A stretch of 8,513 nt of DNA, taken from Clostridiales bacterium. Its GTDB lineage: Bacteria; Bacillota; Clostridia; WRLR01. The position numbers and the translations under genes are program-made. A model generated the notes under the pieces. The model saw nothing but the letters and a program-made list of their open reading frames with translations, did not search any database and was not told the DNA's origin. The stretch lies in assembly GCA_031287655.1 (NCBI GenBank), contig JAITSR010000192.1:1-8513 (forward strand), read 5' to 3'. Position 1 is the first letter of the stretch; each line of letters starts with the position of its first letter. Shown here one piece after another: positions 1 through 5,318 of the stretch.

Positions 1-1806
1 ACCGCCACCGCCGCCGCCGCTGTTTGTCGGCGCGGTCGGCGAAGGAGACGGGCTAACCGGCGGTGAAGCGGAAGGACTGACGCTTGGTGAGGGGGACGGG
101 CTAACCGGTTGCGAAGGAGACGGACTGGGACTTGGTGAAGCAGGCGGGCTTGCGCTTGGTGAAGGAGAAGGGCTGACACTTGGTGAGGAGGACGGACTGG
201 GACTCGGCGAAGGAGACGGACTGGGGCTTGGCGAAGGGCTGGGAGAGGGCGCGACTGTTCCCGCGACCGTCACATTCGCTGATATGGCGCTGAAAGCTTC
301 GCCGTTGAGCGCGGCCGTCAAGACATATGTCGTGGAAATCAACGCGCTGTTGGCGGGGATTGCGACGGTCGCGGTCGCGTCCGAAGCCCCCGTCACTGTC
401 GCGGGACCCGCTTCCGCGCCGTTCAGCAGCACGGTCAGGCGCTGCCCCGTGAGGTTCTCGCCTGTGATGTTTACGTCTACATTGCCGCCTGCGCTCTCCA
501 AGGAGGAAGGGTTTACCGAGATTCCCGTTACCAGAGATTCTGAGGCGCGCAGTTGAGGATAGTCATATCCGGGGACCATTTCCCACATTCTGTTAAAATC
601 CCAGCCGAGTGTCTCATAAGTCGACTGCTGCCGCGCCTGTTCGGGTGTCGTGAGTCCTCCGCCGGAACCGGCGCCTGTGTCGTCCGTCGCGTTCCCGGCA
701 ATTGTGGCGAGGGCGAGGTTGTAGGCTCTGACGACGTTCCCGGTGGCGCAGATTCTGGCGCTGTAAGCATTTTCGGGTCTGGATGTGTTTTCGGCATAGA
801 TACGGGTCGACAGCGTATAGCAGTGGTTGATGTTTCCGCTACTGGAGCCGGTAATCCCTCCCGCATACGAACCCGCAGACGAATAACCGCCATTTCCGGT
901 GACGGAAATATCCCCCGCGTCGTAGCAAAAGCGGATCGTGCCGGAGTTTGAGCCGCTGATTCCCCCCGAATAAAGCCTGTTGTAGGTACCAGTAGAGGAA
1001 AGAACGGCGGATATCAGCCCAGTGTTATAGCAGTTGGCGACCGTGCCGGAGTTAGAGCCGCTGATTCCCCCCGAATAGGCGTCATAAGTCCCACCAACAT
1101 TGGAAGCGGAAACGCTCCCTGCGTTATAGCAGCTGCTCAATTCCCCGGAATTTGTACCGCAGATTCCTCCTGCGTAGGGAGCATAGTAACTTGATGCGGA
1201 GATACTGCCCGCGCTGTAGCAGTTGCTGAGTGTGCCGCCCGTTTTACTTCCGCAGATTCCACCGGCATACGCGCTGTTATTGTAAGAAACAGCAATATTC
1301 ACGCCCTCCAAGCCGACGTTCCGAATCGTCGCCCCGTCGGCAAATCCAAACAGACCATTGTATTGGTACACAGAGCCACTGATCCGCAGGCCGCGGATGA
1401 CATGCCCCTGTCCGTCGAAAACGCCCTTGAAGGTGCTGATGGGAATCCAATCGCCGTAAATAAAGGTAGAAAGGTCGATGTCATTCATCAGGATATAGGA
1501 GCCGGAGAGGTTGTCGCGGATCGCGGACAGGCCGAGCGCGTCGTAGATTTTGATCGCGTTCGGGTCCGGCGCGCCGATCGCGGCGAGAAAATTCATATCG
1601 TGGCCGTCACCGTCGCCGGGAGATTCAAGTGTTTCCAACGCAAGGGCGGCGGCGTCCGCCGGGATCATCGCGCCGTCGCCGGGCGCCCCTTCGCCGGGCG
1701 CTTGTGCGCCGAGTATTACATCGCCGGAAGGCGGGTCGGCGAGCGCCGCCGCGGCGCAGGTCAGGAGCAGAGCGAGCGCAAGGAGCAGACTGAGATGCCT
1801 TTTCAT
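1..1806 (-). CDS. Secreted GLUG-repeat surface protein, C-terminus beyond window
   Basis: 602 codons are visible from ATG 1806 with no stop before the left edge, so the gene is partial. Residues 1-23 are a signal peptide (MKR, hydrophobic core, ALA before D24). Residues 103-141 hold the YILMNDIDL and FDGQGHVIRGL motifs that open GLUG-type beta-solenoid regions. Five GLUG units follow at about 181-336, each GG-I-x-G, an S/N-G turn, then CY-x-x-G-x-I. A closing segment at 387-419 (TPEQ, then GWDF and YPQL) is typical of the family. Residues 425-516 look like a small Ig/TIG-like beta domain, 519-590 are a Ser-Pro linker, and a Gly run meets the edge. A wall-anchoring or SLH module beyond the edge is likely but unseen. 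GLUG proteins are exported, often adhesin- or protease-associated; no enzyme motif is visible. No convincing fixed promoter lies upstream; the neighbouring inverted-repeat segment probably controls it. LLTC at 14-17 is a poor lipobox. Confidence 0.9.
   Translation of the reverse strand, partial: MKRHLSLLLALALLLTCAAAALADPPSGDVILGAQAPGEGAPGDGAMIPADAAALALETLESPGDGDGHDMNFLAAIGAPDPNAIKIYDALGLSAIRDNLSGSYILMNDIDLSTFIYGDWIPISTFKGVFDGQGHVIRGLRISGSVYQYNGLFGFADGATIRNVGLEGVNIAVSYNNSAYAGGICGSKTGGTLSNCYSAGSISASSYYAPYAGGICGTNSGELSSCYNAGSVSASNVGGTYDAYSGGISGSNSGTVANCYNTGLISAVLSSTGTYNRLYSGGISGSNSGTIRFCYDAGDISVTGNGGYSSAGSYAGGITGSSSGNINHCYTLSTRIYAENTSRPENAYSARICATGNVVRAYNLALATIAGNATDDTGAGSGGGLTTPEQARQQSTYETLGWDFNRMWEMVPGYDYPQLRASESLVTGISVNPSSLESAGGNVDVNITGENLTGQRLTVLLNGAEAGPATVTGASDATATVAIPANSALISTTYVLTAALNGEAFSAISANVTVAGTVAPSPSPSPSPSPSPSPSPSPSSSPSVSPSPSPSASPPASPSPSPSPSQPVSPSPSPSVSPSASPPVSPSPSPTAPTNSGGGGGG
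37..252 (-). repeat. Ser-Pro linker-coding tandem repeat
   Basis: This encodes residues 519-590, an almost unbroken run of SP dipeptides varied by SV, SA and QPV steps. At DNA level it is made of imperfectly repeated units of about 12-24 bases built from CCNAGYCC and CCNTCNCC elements. Such linkers space an extracellular domain from its wall anchor. Repeats of this sort can change length by slippage. Confidence 0.8.
798..1266 (-). repeat. Five GLUG-motif coding repeats
   Basis: Five degenerate repeats start near residues 181, 212, 246, 280 and 315 of the GLUG protein, at an irregular period of 31-35 residues. Units 3 and 4 are the most alike: both encode SGGISGSNSGT and share a stretch of nearly identical DNA around 906-965 and 1012-1071. 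This suggests recent duplication of one unit. Confidence 0.75.
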
Positions 1807-1815
1807 TGGATGTTT

Positions 1816-1821
1816 TCCTTT
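1816..1821 (-). promoter_or_regulatory. Ribosome binding site of the GLUG protein gene
   Basis: AAAGGA on the minus strand lies 9 bases upstream of ATG 1806. This start is directly followed by a good signal peptide, so the start choice is firm. Confidence 0.75.
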
Positions 1822-1840
1822 CGTGATTGATTTTGACTCC

Positions 1841-1868
1841 ATGTAACCATTTCATTCTTTTGTTGCAT
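1841..1868 (+). repeat. Left arm of 28-bp inverted repeat (putative inversion site)
   Basis: This arm begins ATGTAAC and ends GTTGCAT. Its reverse complement matches 1981-2008 at 26 of 28 positions; only positions 8 and 9 differ (CA versus AG). The last 19 bases, 1850-1868, are an exact match. It lies 34 bases upstream of the GLUG gene start. Confidence 0.92.
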
Positions 1869-1952
1869 ATTATTAAAATAATGCGCTGGCGCTCTGTTCG
1901 CGTCCGCAGACGGCAGCAGGATTACGGATCAGTTACATCAGCAAAATTTATT

Positions 1953-1982
1953 TTGACAAGAGCGGCGGGCGTTTGATATAAT
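1953..1982 (+). promoter_or_regulatory. Consensus extended -10 sigmaA promoter inside the inverted repeat
   Basis: TTGACA (1953-1958), an 18-base spacer, then TGA-TATAAT with the hexamer at 1977-1982. Both hexamers are perfect and a TGN extended -10 is present. The AT-rich stretch just upstream (1943-1952) could act as an UP element. Transcription would begin near 1989. In this orientation it serves the recombinase with a leader of about 114 bases; after inversion it would serve the GLUG gene with a leader of about 55-60 bases. Confidence 0.85.
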
Positions 1983-2008
1983 GCAACAAAAGAATGAAAC
2001 TGTTACAT
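1981..2008 (-). repeat. Right arm of 28-bp inverted repeat (putative inversion site)
   Basis: This is the inverted partner of 1841-1868. Its inner edge supplies the last two bases of the promoter -10 box (TATAAT 1977-1982). The transcript aimed at the recombinase would therefore start within this arm. Similarity to the left arm stops abruptly at the outer edge and becomes vague inside. Confidence 0.92.
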
Positions 2009-2087
2009 AATCCCCCTTCGCCGATTTAGATGATATAGTTGTTTCGTTGTTTGATTCAGGTTGTATTTTCGATACGCTAAATCATGG

Positions 2088-2094
2088 GAAGGGG
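2088..2094 (+). promoter_or_regulatory. Ribosome binding site of the recombinase gene
   Basis: GGAAGGGG-type sequence ending at 2094 lies 8 bases before ATG 2103. It decides the start in favour of this ATG over an in-frame TTG at 2061 that has no comparable site. Confidence 0.7.
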
Positions 2095-2102
2095 ATTCAT
2101 CT

Positions 2103-2684
2103 ATGGCAACGTCCGATCCGATCCGAAACGTCGCGGATTTGCAGAGGCTCGCGGATTATTACCTTAATAAGGGGCAGTTGCGCAATTTTGTGCTGGTGGT
2201 ATTGGGTTCCTATACGGCGCTGCGAATCAGCGACCTGCTCCGCCTGAAATGGCGTGATGTGTATGATTTTGAGCGCGCCCGGGTCCGGCTGCGCGTCTAT
2301 GTGACGGAAGGGAAAACGGGGAAAACAAAATCCATCGCGATCAACGCAAACGCGGCCGCGGCGCTGCGGCGGTATTTTGCGCAGACCCCCAAAAAAGAGG
2401 GGGATTTTTTATTTCCGAACAACAGAAAAACCGCGGCGCCGATTTGCCGGGTACAGGCGTACCGCATCATTCGGGCCGCGGCGAAAGCCGTGCGCGTCGA
2501 AGGGCACATTTCTTGCCATTCGCTGCGCAAGACCTTTGGCTACCACGCGTGGAAAAGCGGCGCGTCGGCGGTGCTTTTGATGGACATCTACAATCACACC
2601 TCGTTTGAGGTAACGCGCCGCTATCTTGGAATCTGTCAGGACGACCGCGACAAGCTGTATCTTCGCATGAGGCTCGTCGTATAG
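2103..2684 (+). CDS. Tyrosine recombinase, compact FimB/FimE-like
   Basis: 193 residues. The expected catalytic set of the family is present: R41 in TALRISDLL, K71 in the EGKTGKTKS beta-hairpin, H139 and R142 in HSLRKTFG, H165 in YNHTS, and nucleophile Y174 in RRYLGI. The protein is essentially the catalytic domain alone. It lacks the SAM-like N-terminal core-binding domain of XerC/D and phage integrases, as do FimB and FimE (about 200 residues). Such proteins break and rejoin DNA through a 3'-phosphotyrosine at short paired sites. The gene sits 95 bases past a 28-bp inverted repeat whose inward-facing partner lies by a surface-protein gene, which suggests that it inverts this segment. The promoter at 1953-1982 points at it, so its expression may depend on the switch state. 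It could instead be an orphan integrase remnant, but the intact active site argues against decay. Confidence 0.93.
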   Translation: MATSDPIRNVADLQRLADYYLNKGQLRNFVLVVLGSYTALRISDLLRLKWRDVYDFERARVRLRVYVTEGKTGKTKSIAINANAAAALRRYFAQTPKKEGDFLFPNNRKTAAPICRVQAYRIIRAAAKAVRVEGHISCHSLRKTFGYHAWKSGASAVLLMDIYNHTSFEVTRRYLGICQDDRDKLYLRMRLVV

Positions 2685-2844
2685 ATAAAATGTTTTGAAT
2701 CGTTATTTTCTACGCCGTCTCGCGCCTCAGACCCGCGACAAAGCGGCCGAGCGTCAGCCGGATAGAATATGTCTAAATGTTATGTAATGCCCAACTTTTG
2801 GAAGATGCCCTTTTGGCTTGTTTTTATTGAGGGCAACTTTTCTA

Positions 2845-2872
2845 TTGATTTTATTGTTGTCTATGATATTAT
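2845..2872 (+). promoter_or_regulatory. Probable promoter of the methyltransferase fragment
   Basis: TTGATT (2845-2850), a 16-base spacer, then TATTAT (2867-2872), in an AT-rich stretch. It lies 35-45 bases before the possible starts at 2908 and 2917. Chance matches are easier in AT-rich DNA. Confidence 0.45.
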
Positions 2873-2916
2873 ATAAAGAGACATTCAATGCTTCGGTAAT
2901 ACTGGTGATGGTTGAA

Positions 2917-3105
2917 ATGGAGAAATTATATTTCGCAGACCTTTTTTCCGGAACAGGTGGGTTTTCAAAAGGGTTTTGCAATTATAGTGAAAAATACGAG
3001 CTTGCATTTGCTATCGATATACTGAAAGTTGCTGCGCAAACAACAAAAGCAAATCATATGCGATTGCGTCGGCATTTTCAGAAGTTCTTATATAAAATGA
3101 TATGA
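2917..3105 (+). pseudogene. 5' fragment of a C5-cytosine DNA methyltransferase
   Basis: From ATG 2917 the protein starts MEKLYFADLFSGTGGFSKGF, which is motif I (AdoMet binding, DLFSGxGG) of Dcm-type methyltransferases in its usual position near the N-terminus. An AFAIDI and TTKANH segment follows, matching the motif II region. After about residue 47 the family similarity stops and a short unrelated tail leads to the stop at 3103-3105. Motif IV (PCQ with the catalytic Cys), motifs VI and VIII and the target-recognition domain are missing. At 62 residues, against the usual 300-400, it cannot be active. The other forward frames after the break do not resume the family, so this is truncation by deletion or insertion rather than a single frameshift. 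An in-frame ATG at 2908 is an alternative start. The fragment is clearly richer in A+T than its surroundings, suggesting transferred DNA, perhaps a lost restriction-modification system. Confidence 0.8.
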
Positions 3106-3124
3106 AAATGGAGGAAGCAGAAGC

Positions 3125-3308
3125 TTGAAAGTCATCGGCGCTGGGCGTGACTTTCAAACTTTCGAGGGGAACCTTATGGTTCCCCCCGAGTCCCCCTTCC
3201 TTCAAAGAAGATGAAGGGGACGATTCAGAAACCTTGCGGGACACATCAATTCCCCACTGGGGAATTGATGCCCCTCATCACTCCCCCATGACCATTTCGG
3301 CATGGGGG
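3125..3308. repeat. Cluster of perfect inverted repeats (hairpin array)
   Basis: Five hairpins follow one another. Arms 3125-3133/3149-3157 form a 9-bp perfect stem. Arms 3166-3173/3178-3185 form an 8-bp stem, GGGGAACC with a 4-base loop. The palindrome at 3192-3219 is imperfect (CCCCTTC against GAAGGGG). Arms 3245-3255/3259-3269 form an 11-bp perfect stem with a 3-base loop. Arms 3283-3290/3301-3308 form an 8-bp stem, CCCCCATG. Most stems contain a run of four or five G or C. No long T-tract follows any of them, so simple terminators are unlikely. The cluster starts just after the methyltransferase fragment and ends at the ridA leader. It could be a palindromic dispersed element or a structured RNA; I do not recognise a named family. 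Confidence 0.75.
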
Positions 3309-3315
3309 TATAGGT

Positions 3316-3364
3316 GAAAGGCACAGCATAAGTTTCATGACGTTTTGTGCCTTTCGCAGAAAGG
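3316..3364 (+). promoter_or_regulatory. ridA leader with mutually exclusive hairpins
   Basis: GAAAGGCACA (3316-3325) can pair perfectly with TGTGCCTTTC (3346-3355) across a 20-base loop. The 3' half of that stem, CCTTTC (3350-3355), can instead pair with GAAAGG (3359-3364), which contains the probable Shine-Dalgarno sequence of ridA. The two structures exclude each other, so the upstream stem would free the ribosome site and the downstream one would hide it. This is a structural inference only. Confidence 0.4.
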
Positions 3365-3377
3365 AATGGTCATAACG

Positions 3378-3746
3378 ATGAAAAAAGAGATCGATACCGG
3401 TGCGGCAAAGCTCGGTCCGTATTCCGCCGCGATCGAGAACGGGGGGACGCTGTATACATCCGGCCAGCTCGGGCTTGACGCGTCCGGCGCGTTCGCGGGG
3501 GCGGACGCCGCGGCGCAGGCAAAGCAGGCGATGCAAAACCTCAAGGCCATTCTTGAGGCTGCGGGCTATACGTTTGACGATGTCGTCAAAGCGTTGATTT
3601 TTGTGACGGACCTTGCGGATTTCGCGGCGGTCAACGAGGTTTACGCCTCTTTTTTGAAAGCGCCGTACCCCGCGCGCTCCTGCGTGCAGGTCGCGGCCCT
3701 GCCGCGCGGCGGGAAAGTCGAGATCGAGATGATCGCCGCGCGCTGA
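3378..3746 (+). CDS. ridA: RidA family enamine/imine deaminase
   Basis: 122 residues, the usual length for the YjgF/YER057c/UK114 family. These trimeric cytosolic proteins hydrolyse reactive enamine/imine intermediates, such as 2-aminoacrylate, released by PLP enzymes. Family marks in order: GPYSAA (13-18), TSGQLGLD (27-34), QAMQNLKAILEAAG (50-63), the TDLADFAAVNEVYASFL helix region (77-93), PARSCVQVAALPRGGKVEIEMIA (98-120). R100, which binds the substrate carboxylate in active members, is present, as are C102 and E117. ATG 3378 is chosen because the protein then starts at the normal place; an in-frame ATG at 3366 sits too close to the AAAGGA site at 3360-3365. The spacing from that site to 3378 is rather long (12 bases), so translation may be modest or controlled by the leader hairpins. 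It is convergent with the mannonate-dehydratase-family gene and shares a terminator with it. Confidence 0.93.
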   Translation: MKKEIDTGAAKLGPYSAAIENGGTLYTSGQLGLDASGAFAGADAAAQAKQAMQNLKAILEAAGYTFDDVVKALIFVTDLADFAAVNEVYASFLKAPYPARSCVQVAALPRGGKVEIEMIAAR

Positions 3747-3818
3747 GCCGCACATCGGATCGCGTCGCAACAAATAGGGCGGGCGTGGCGGGGGCGCGAT
3801 CACCGCGCGCAAACAAAC

Positions 3819-3861
3819 GGGAAGCGAGGCGCAAACAGTGATTGTTTGCGCCTCGCTTCCC
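3819..3861. terminator. Shared terminator between ridA and the dehydratase gene
   Basis: A 19-bp perfect stem (3819-3837 with 3843-3861) has a 5-base loop. It lies 72 bases past the ridA stop and 28 bases past the stop of the opposing gene. The minus side is followed by GTTTGTTTG and the plus side by a weakly T-rich CTTTATTTT about 9 bases on, so it probably ends transcription from both sides, better for the minus-strand gene. Confidence 0.85.
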
Positions 3862-3889
3862 CCACCACTTTATTTTCCGCTCTGCATTT

Positions 3890-5098
3890 CTAAGCCCTGA
3901 CGGAGGTGCCGTCCGGCAGGCGCGCGAGCAGCCAGCGCGGCTGCTTTGAATCGCAGGGGTACTTCTTTGCCTTTTCCTCGTCGATTTCAAGGCCCCAGCC
4001 GGGTTTGTCATTGACATACGCGTGTCCGTCTTTGATCCACGGCAGGCCGGAGAATACGTCCTGAATGCCCGGATGCGTCTCAAAACCGCACCACTCCTGA
4101 ATCCCAAAGTTCGGCGTCACAAGGTCGAGATGCAGGTTCGCGACATGCCCGATCGGGGATACGTCGCCGGGGCCGTGCCACGCCGTGCGGACGCCGAACG
4201 GCTCGCACATGATCGCGAGCTTGCGCGCGGGCGTCGCGCCGCCGATCTGGCTGATGTGGCAGCGCACGAAGTCGATCCAGCGGTTCTGGATCATCGGCAG
4301 ATATTCGAGCGGGTTGTTGTATAACTCGCCCATCGCGATCGGGACCGCGGCCGCGTCGCGCAGCTTTTCAAACCAGAAGCCCTGTTCCGGCGGCAGCGCG
4401 TCCTCGAGGAAGAACAGGCGGTATGGCTCGAGCGACTTTGCGAGGCGGATCGCGTCGATCGGCGTCAGGCGCTCGTGGATGTCGTGCAGGAGTTCCACTT
4501 CGTCGCCGAGCGCTTTGCGCACGGCTTCAAAGATTTTCGGCACGCTCCGCATATACGAGAGCGCGTCAAAGTAGGAGCCGTCCGGGGAGTTGTCGGGCGT
4601 CCGCAGATAATTGGTCTTGCCGCCGTAGCCGCCCATCTGGCAGCGGATGTATTGATAACCCGCGTCCATATACTTTTTGACGTTTTCAACGACTTCCTCG
4701 GGCGTTTTGCCGTCCGCGTGACGATAGACCGGAACCGCCTCGCGCACCTTGCCGCCCCACAGCTTGTAGACCGGCGCGCCAAGCTCTTTGCCGAGGATGT
4801 CCCACATCGCCATGTCGCAGCCGGAGATCGCGTTGTTCAGGATCGGACCGTTGCGCCAGTAGGACGAGTTCATCATCACATTCCAGTTGTCCTCCACGTT
4901 TGTCGGGTCGCGCCCGACAAGGAGCTGCTCCATGTAGTCCTGAATCGCGGTCACGACCGGGGTATACCGCTGCGTAAACGTAGCGCACCCAAGGCCGAAA
5001 AGGCCCGGCTGGTTCGTGTCGATCTTCACGACGACCAAGTTGCAGCCCGGCTGCGGCGCTGTCGCGATTGCCTTTACGGCGGTGATTTTCACACTCAT
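3890..5098 (-). CDS. manD: Mannonate dehydratase family protein (enolase superfamily, ManD/RspA)
   Basis: 402 residues, full length for the ManD/RspA group (about 400). The enolase-superfamily N-terminal capping domain (about 1-115) precedes a TIM barrel. Mg-binding acids fit D206 in the DIHERLTP motif, E232 in LEDALPPE and E258 in MGELYNNP. H208, two residues after the first ligand, is the ManD-type catalytic base. CHISQIGGATPARK (280-293), AWHGPGDVSPIGH (306-318) with H308, and FGIQE (331-335) are family signatures. Active members dehydrate D-mannonate or D-gluconate to 2-keto-3-deoxy-D-gluconate; many homologues annotated RspA have low or no such activity, so the substrate is uncertain. 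ATG 5098 is supported by GGGAGG at 5108-5113, 9 bases upstream. A sigmaA-like promoter lies at 5200-5228. No KDG kinase, aldolase, transporter or regulator is visible beside it, so it stands alone in this window. Confidence 0.93.
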   Translation of the reverse strand: MSVKITAVKAIATAPQPGCNLVVVKIDTNQPGLFGLGCATFTQRYTPVVTAIQDYMEQLLVGRDPTNVEDNWNVMMNSSYWRNGPILNNAISGCDMAMWDILGKELGAPVYKLWGGKVREAVPVYRHADGKTPEEVVENVKKYMDAGYQYIRCQMGGYGGKTNYLRTPDNSPDGSYFDALSYMRSVPKIFEAVRKALGDEVELLHDIHERLTPIDAIRLAKSLEPYRLFFLEDALPPEQGFWFEKLRDAAAVPIAMGELYNNPLEYLPMIQNRWIDFVRCHISQIGGATPARKLAIMCEPFGVRTAWHGPGDVSPIGHVANLHLDLVTPNFGIQEWCGFETHPGIQDVFSGLPWIKDGHAYVNDKPGWGLEIDEEKAKKYPCDSKQPRWLLARLPDGTSVRA

Positions 5099-5199
5099 GC
5101 TCGATTTCCTCCCATCAAAATAGACTTCTGATTCCCTCTCGGTCCCGCGCGCCGCCCGTTCAGGCGGACCTGCCCGGACTGCGCCCGGATTCCGCCCCT

Positions 5200-5228
5200 A
5201 TCTTATCGCATTTTTGCGGCGCACGCAA
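5200..5228 (-). promoter_or_regulatory. Promoter of the ManD family gene
   Basis: On the minus strand TTGCGT (5228-5223), a 17-base spacer, then TAAGAT (5205-5200). The leader would be about 95 bases. A short palindrome, CGCAAAAATGCG, lies within the spacer and could be an operator. Confidence 0.55.
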
Positions 5229-5244
5229 ATCATTTGCTCGCGGC

Positions 5245-5273
5245 TTGCAATGGGCGGGTTTTTCTATTAAAAT
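5245..5273 (+). promoter_or_regulatory. Promoter of the SLH protein gene
   Basis: TTGCAA (5245-5250), a 17-base spacer, then TAAAAT (5268-5273). Transcription would start near 5280, about 40 bases before ATG 5319. It is back to back with the promoter at 5200-5228. Confidence 0.6.
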
Positions 5274-5318
5274 GATACTCTATACGAAAGAAAAGCTGTT
5301 AAAAGAGAGGTAGCGCAA

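Larger units (their letters stand above)
1841..2008. other. Putative invertible promoter segment (phase-variation switch)
   Basis: Two 28-bp inverted arms enclose 112 bp with no gene but with one outward-pointing consensus promoter. To the right is a tyrosine recombinase of the size used for DNA inversion. To the left, reading away, is a cell-surface protein gene. Inversion between the arms would place the same promoter, with its -10 box rebuilt because that box overlaps the repeat, in front of the GLUG gene. As sequenced it points to the recombinase. Promoter inversion by small tyrosine recombinases is known from fimS in E. coli and from switches in Bacteroides and C. difficile. Alternatives are a shared operator for two divergent genes or terminal repeats of a tiny non-coding element. 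Confidence 0.7.

Noticed and set aside
1..252. CRISPR-like or regulatory tandem repeat
   Set aside because: The repeat lies in frame within the GLUG gene and encodes a Ser-Pro linker. Unit lengths are irregular and there are no spacers.
1756..1767. Lipoprotein signal (LLTC) in the GLUG protein
   Set aside because: Thr before the Cys does not fit a lipobox, and a better signal peptidase I site (ALA before D24) follows.
1841..2008. Terminal inverted repeats of an insertion sequence or MITE
   Set aside because: The 112-bp interior has no gene, no flanking target-site duplication is visible, and the enclosed promoter with the adjacent recombinase fits a switch better. It cannot be fully excluded without other copies in the genome.
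2770..2800. Third copy of the inverted-repeat site downstream of the recombinase
   Set aside because: ATGTAATGCCCAACTTTT looks loosely similar but matches only scattered bases of the 28-mer.
3138..3315. Open frame across the hairpin array (reads WFPPSPPSFKED and so on)
   Set aside because: It has no start codon with a ribosome site, and its content is explained by the palindromes themselves.
4475..5131. 218-codon reading frame opposite the ManD family gene
   Set aside because: It is antisense to a clearly conserved enzyme and has no recognisable domain; long open antisense frames are expected at this base composition.
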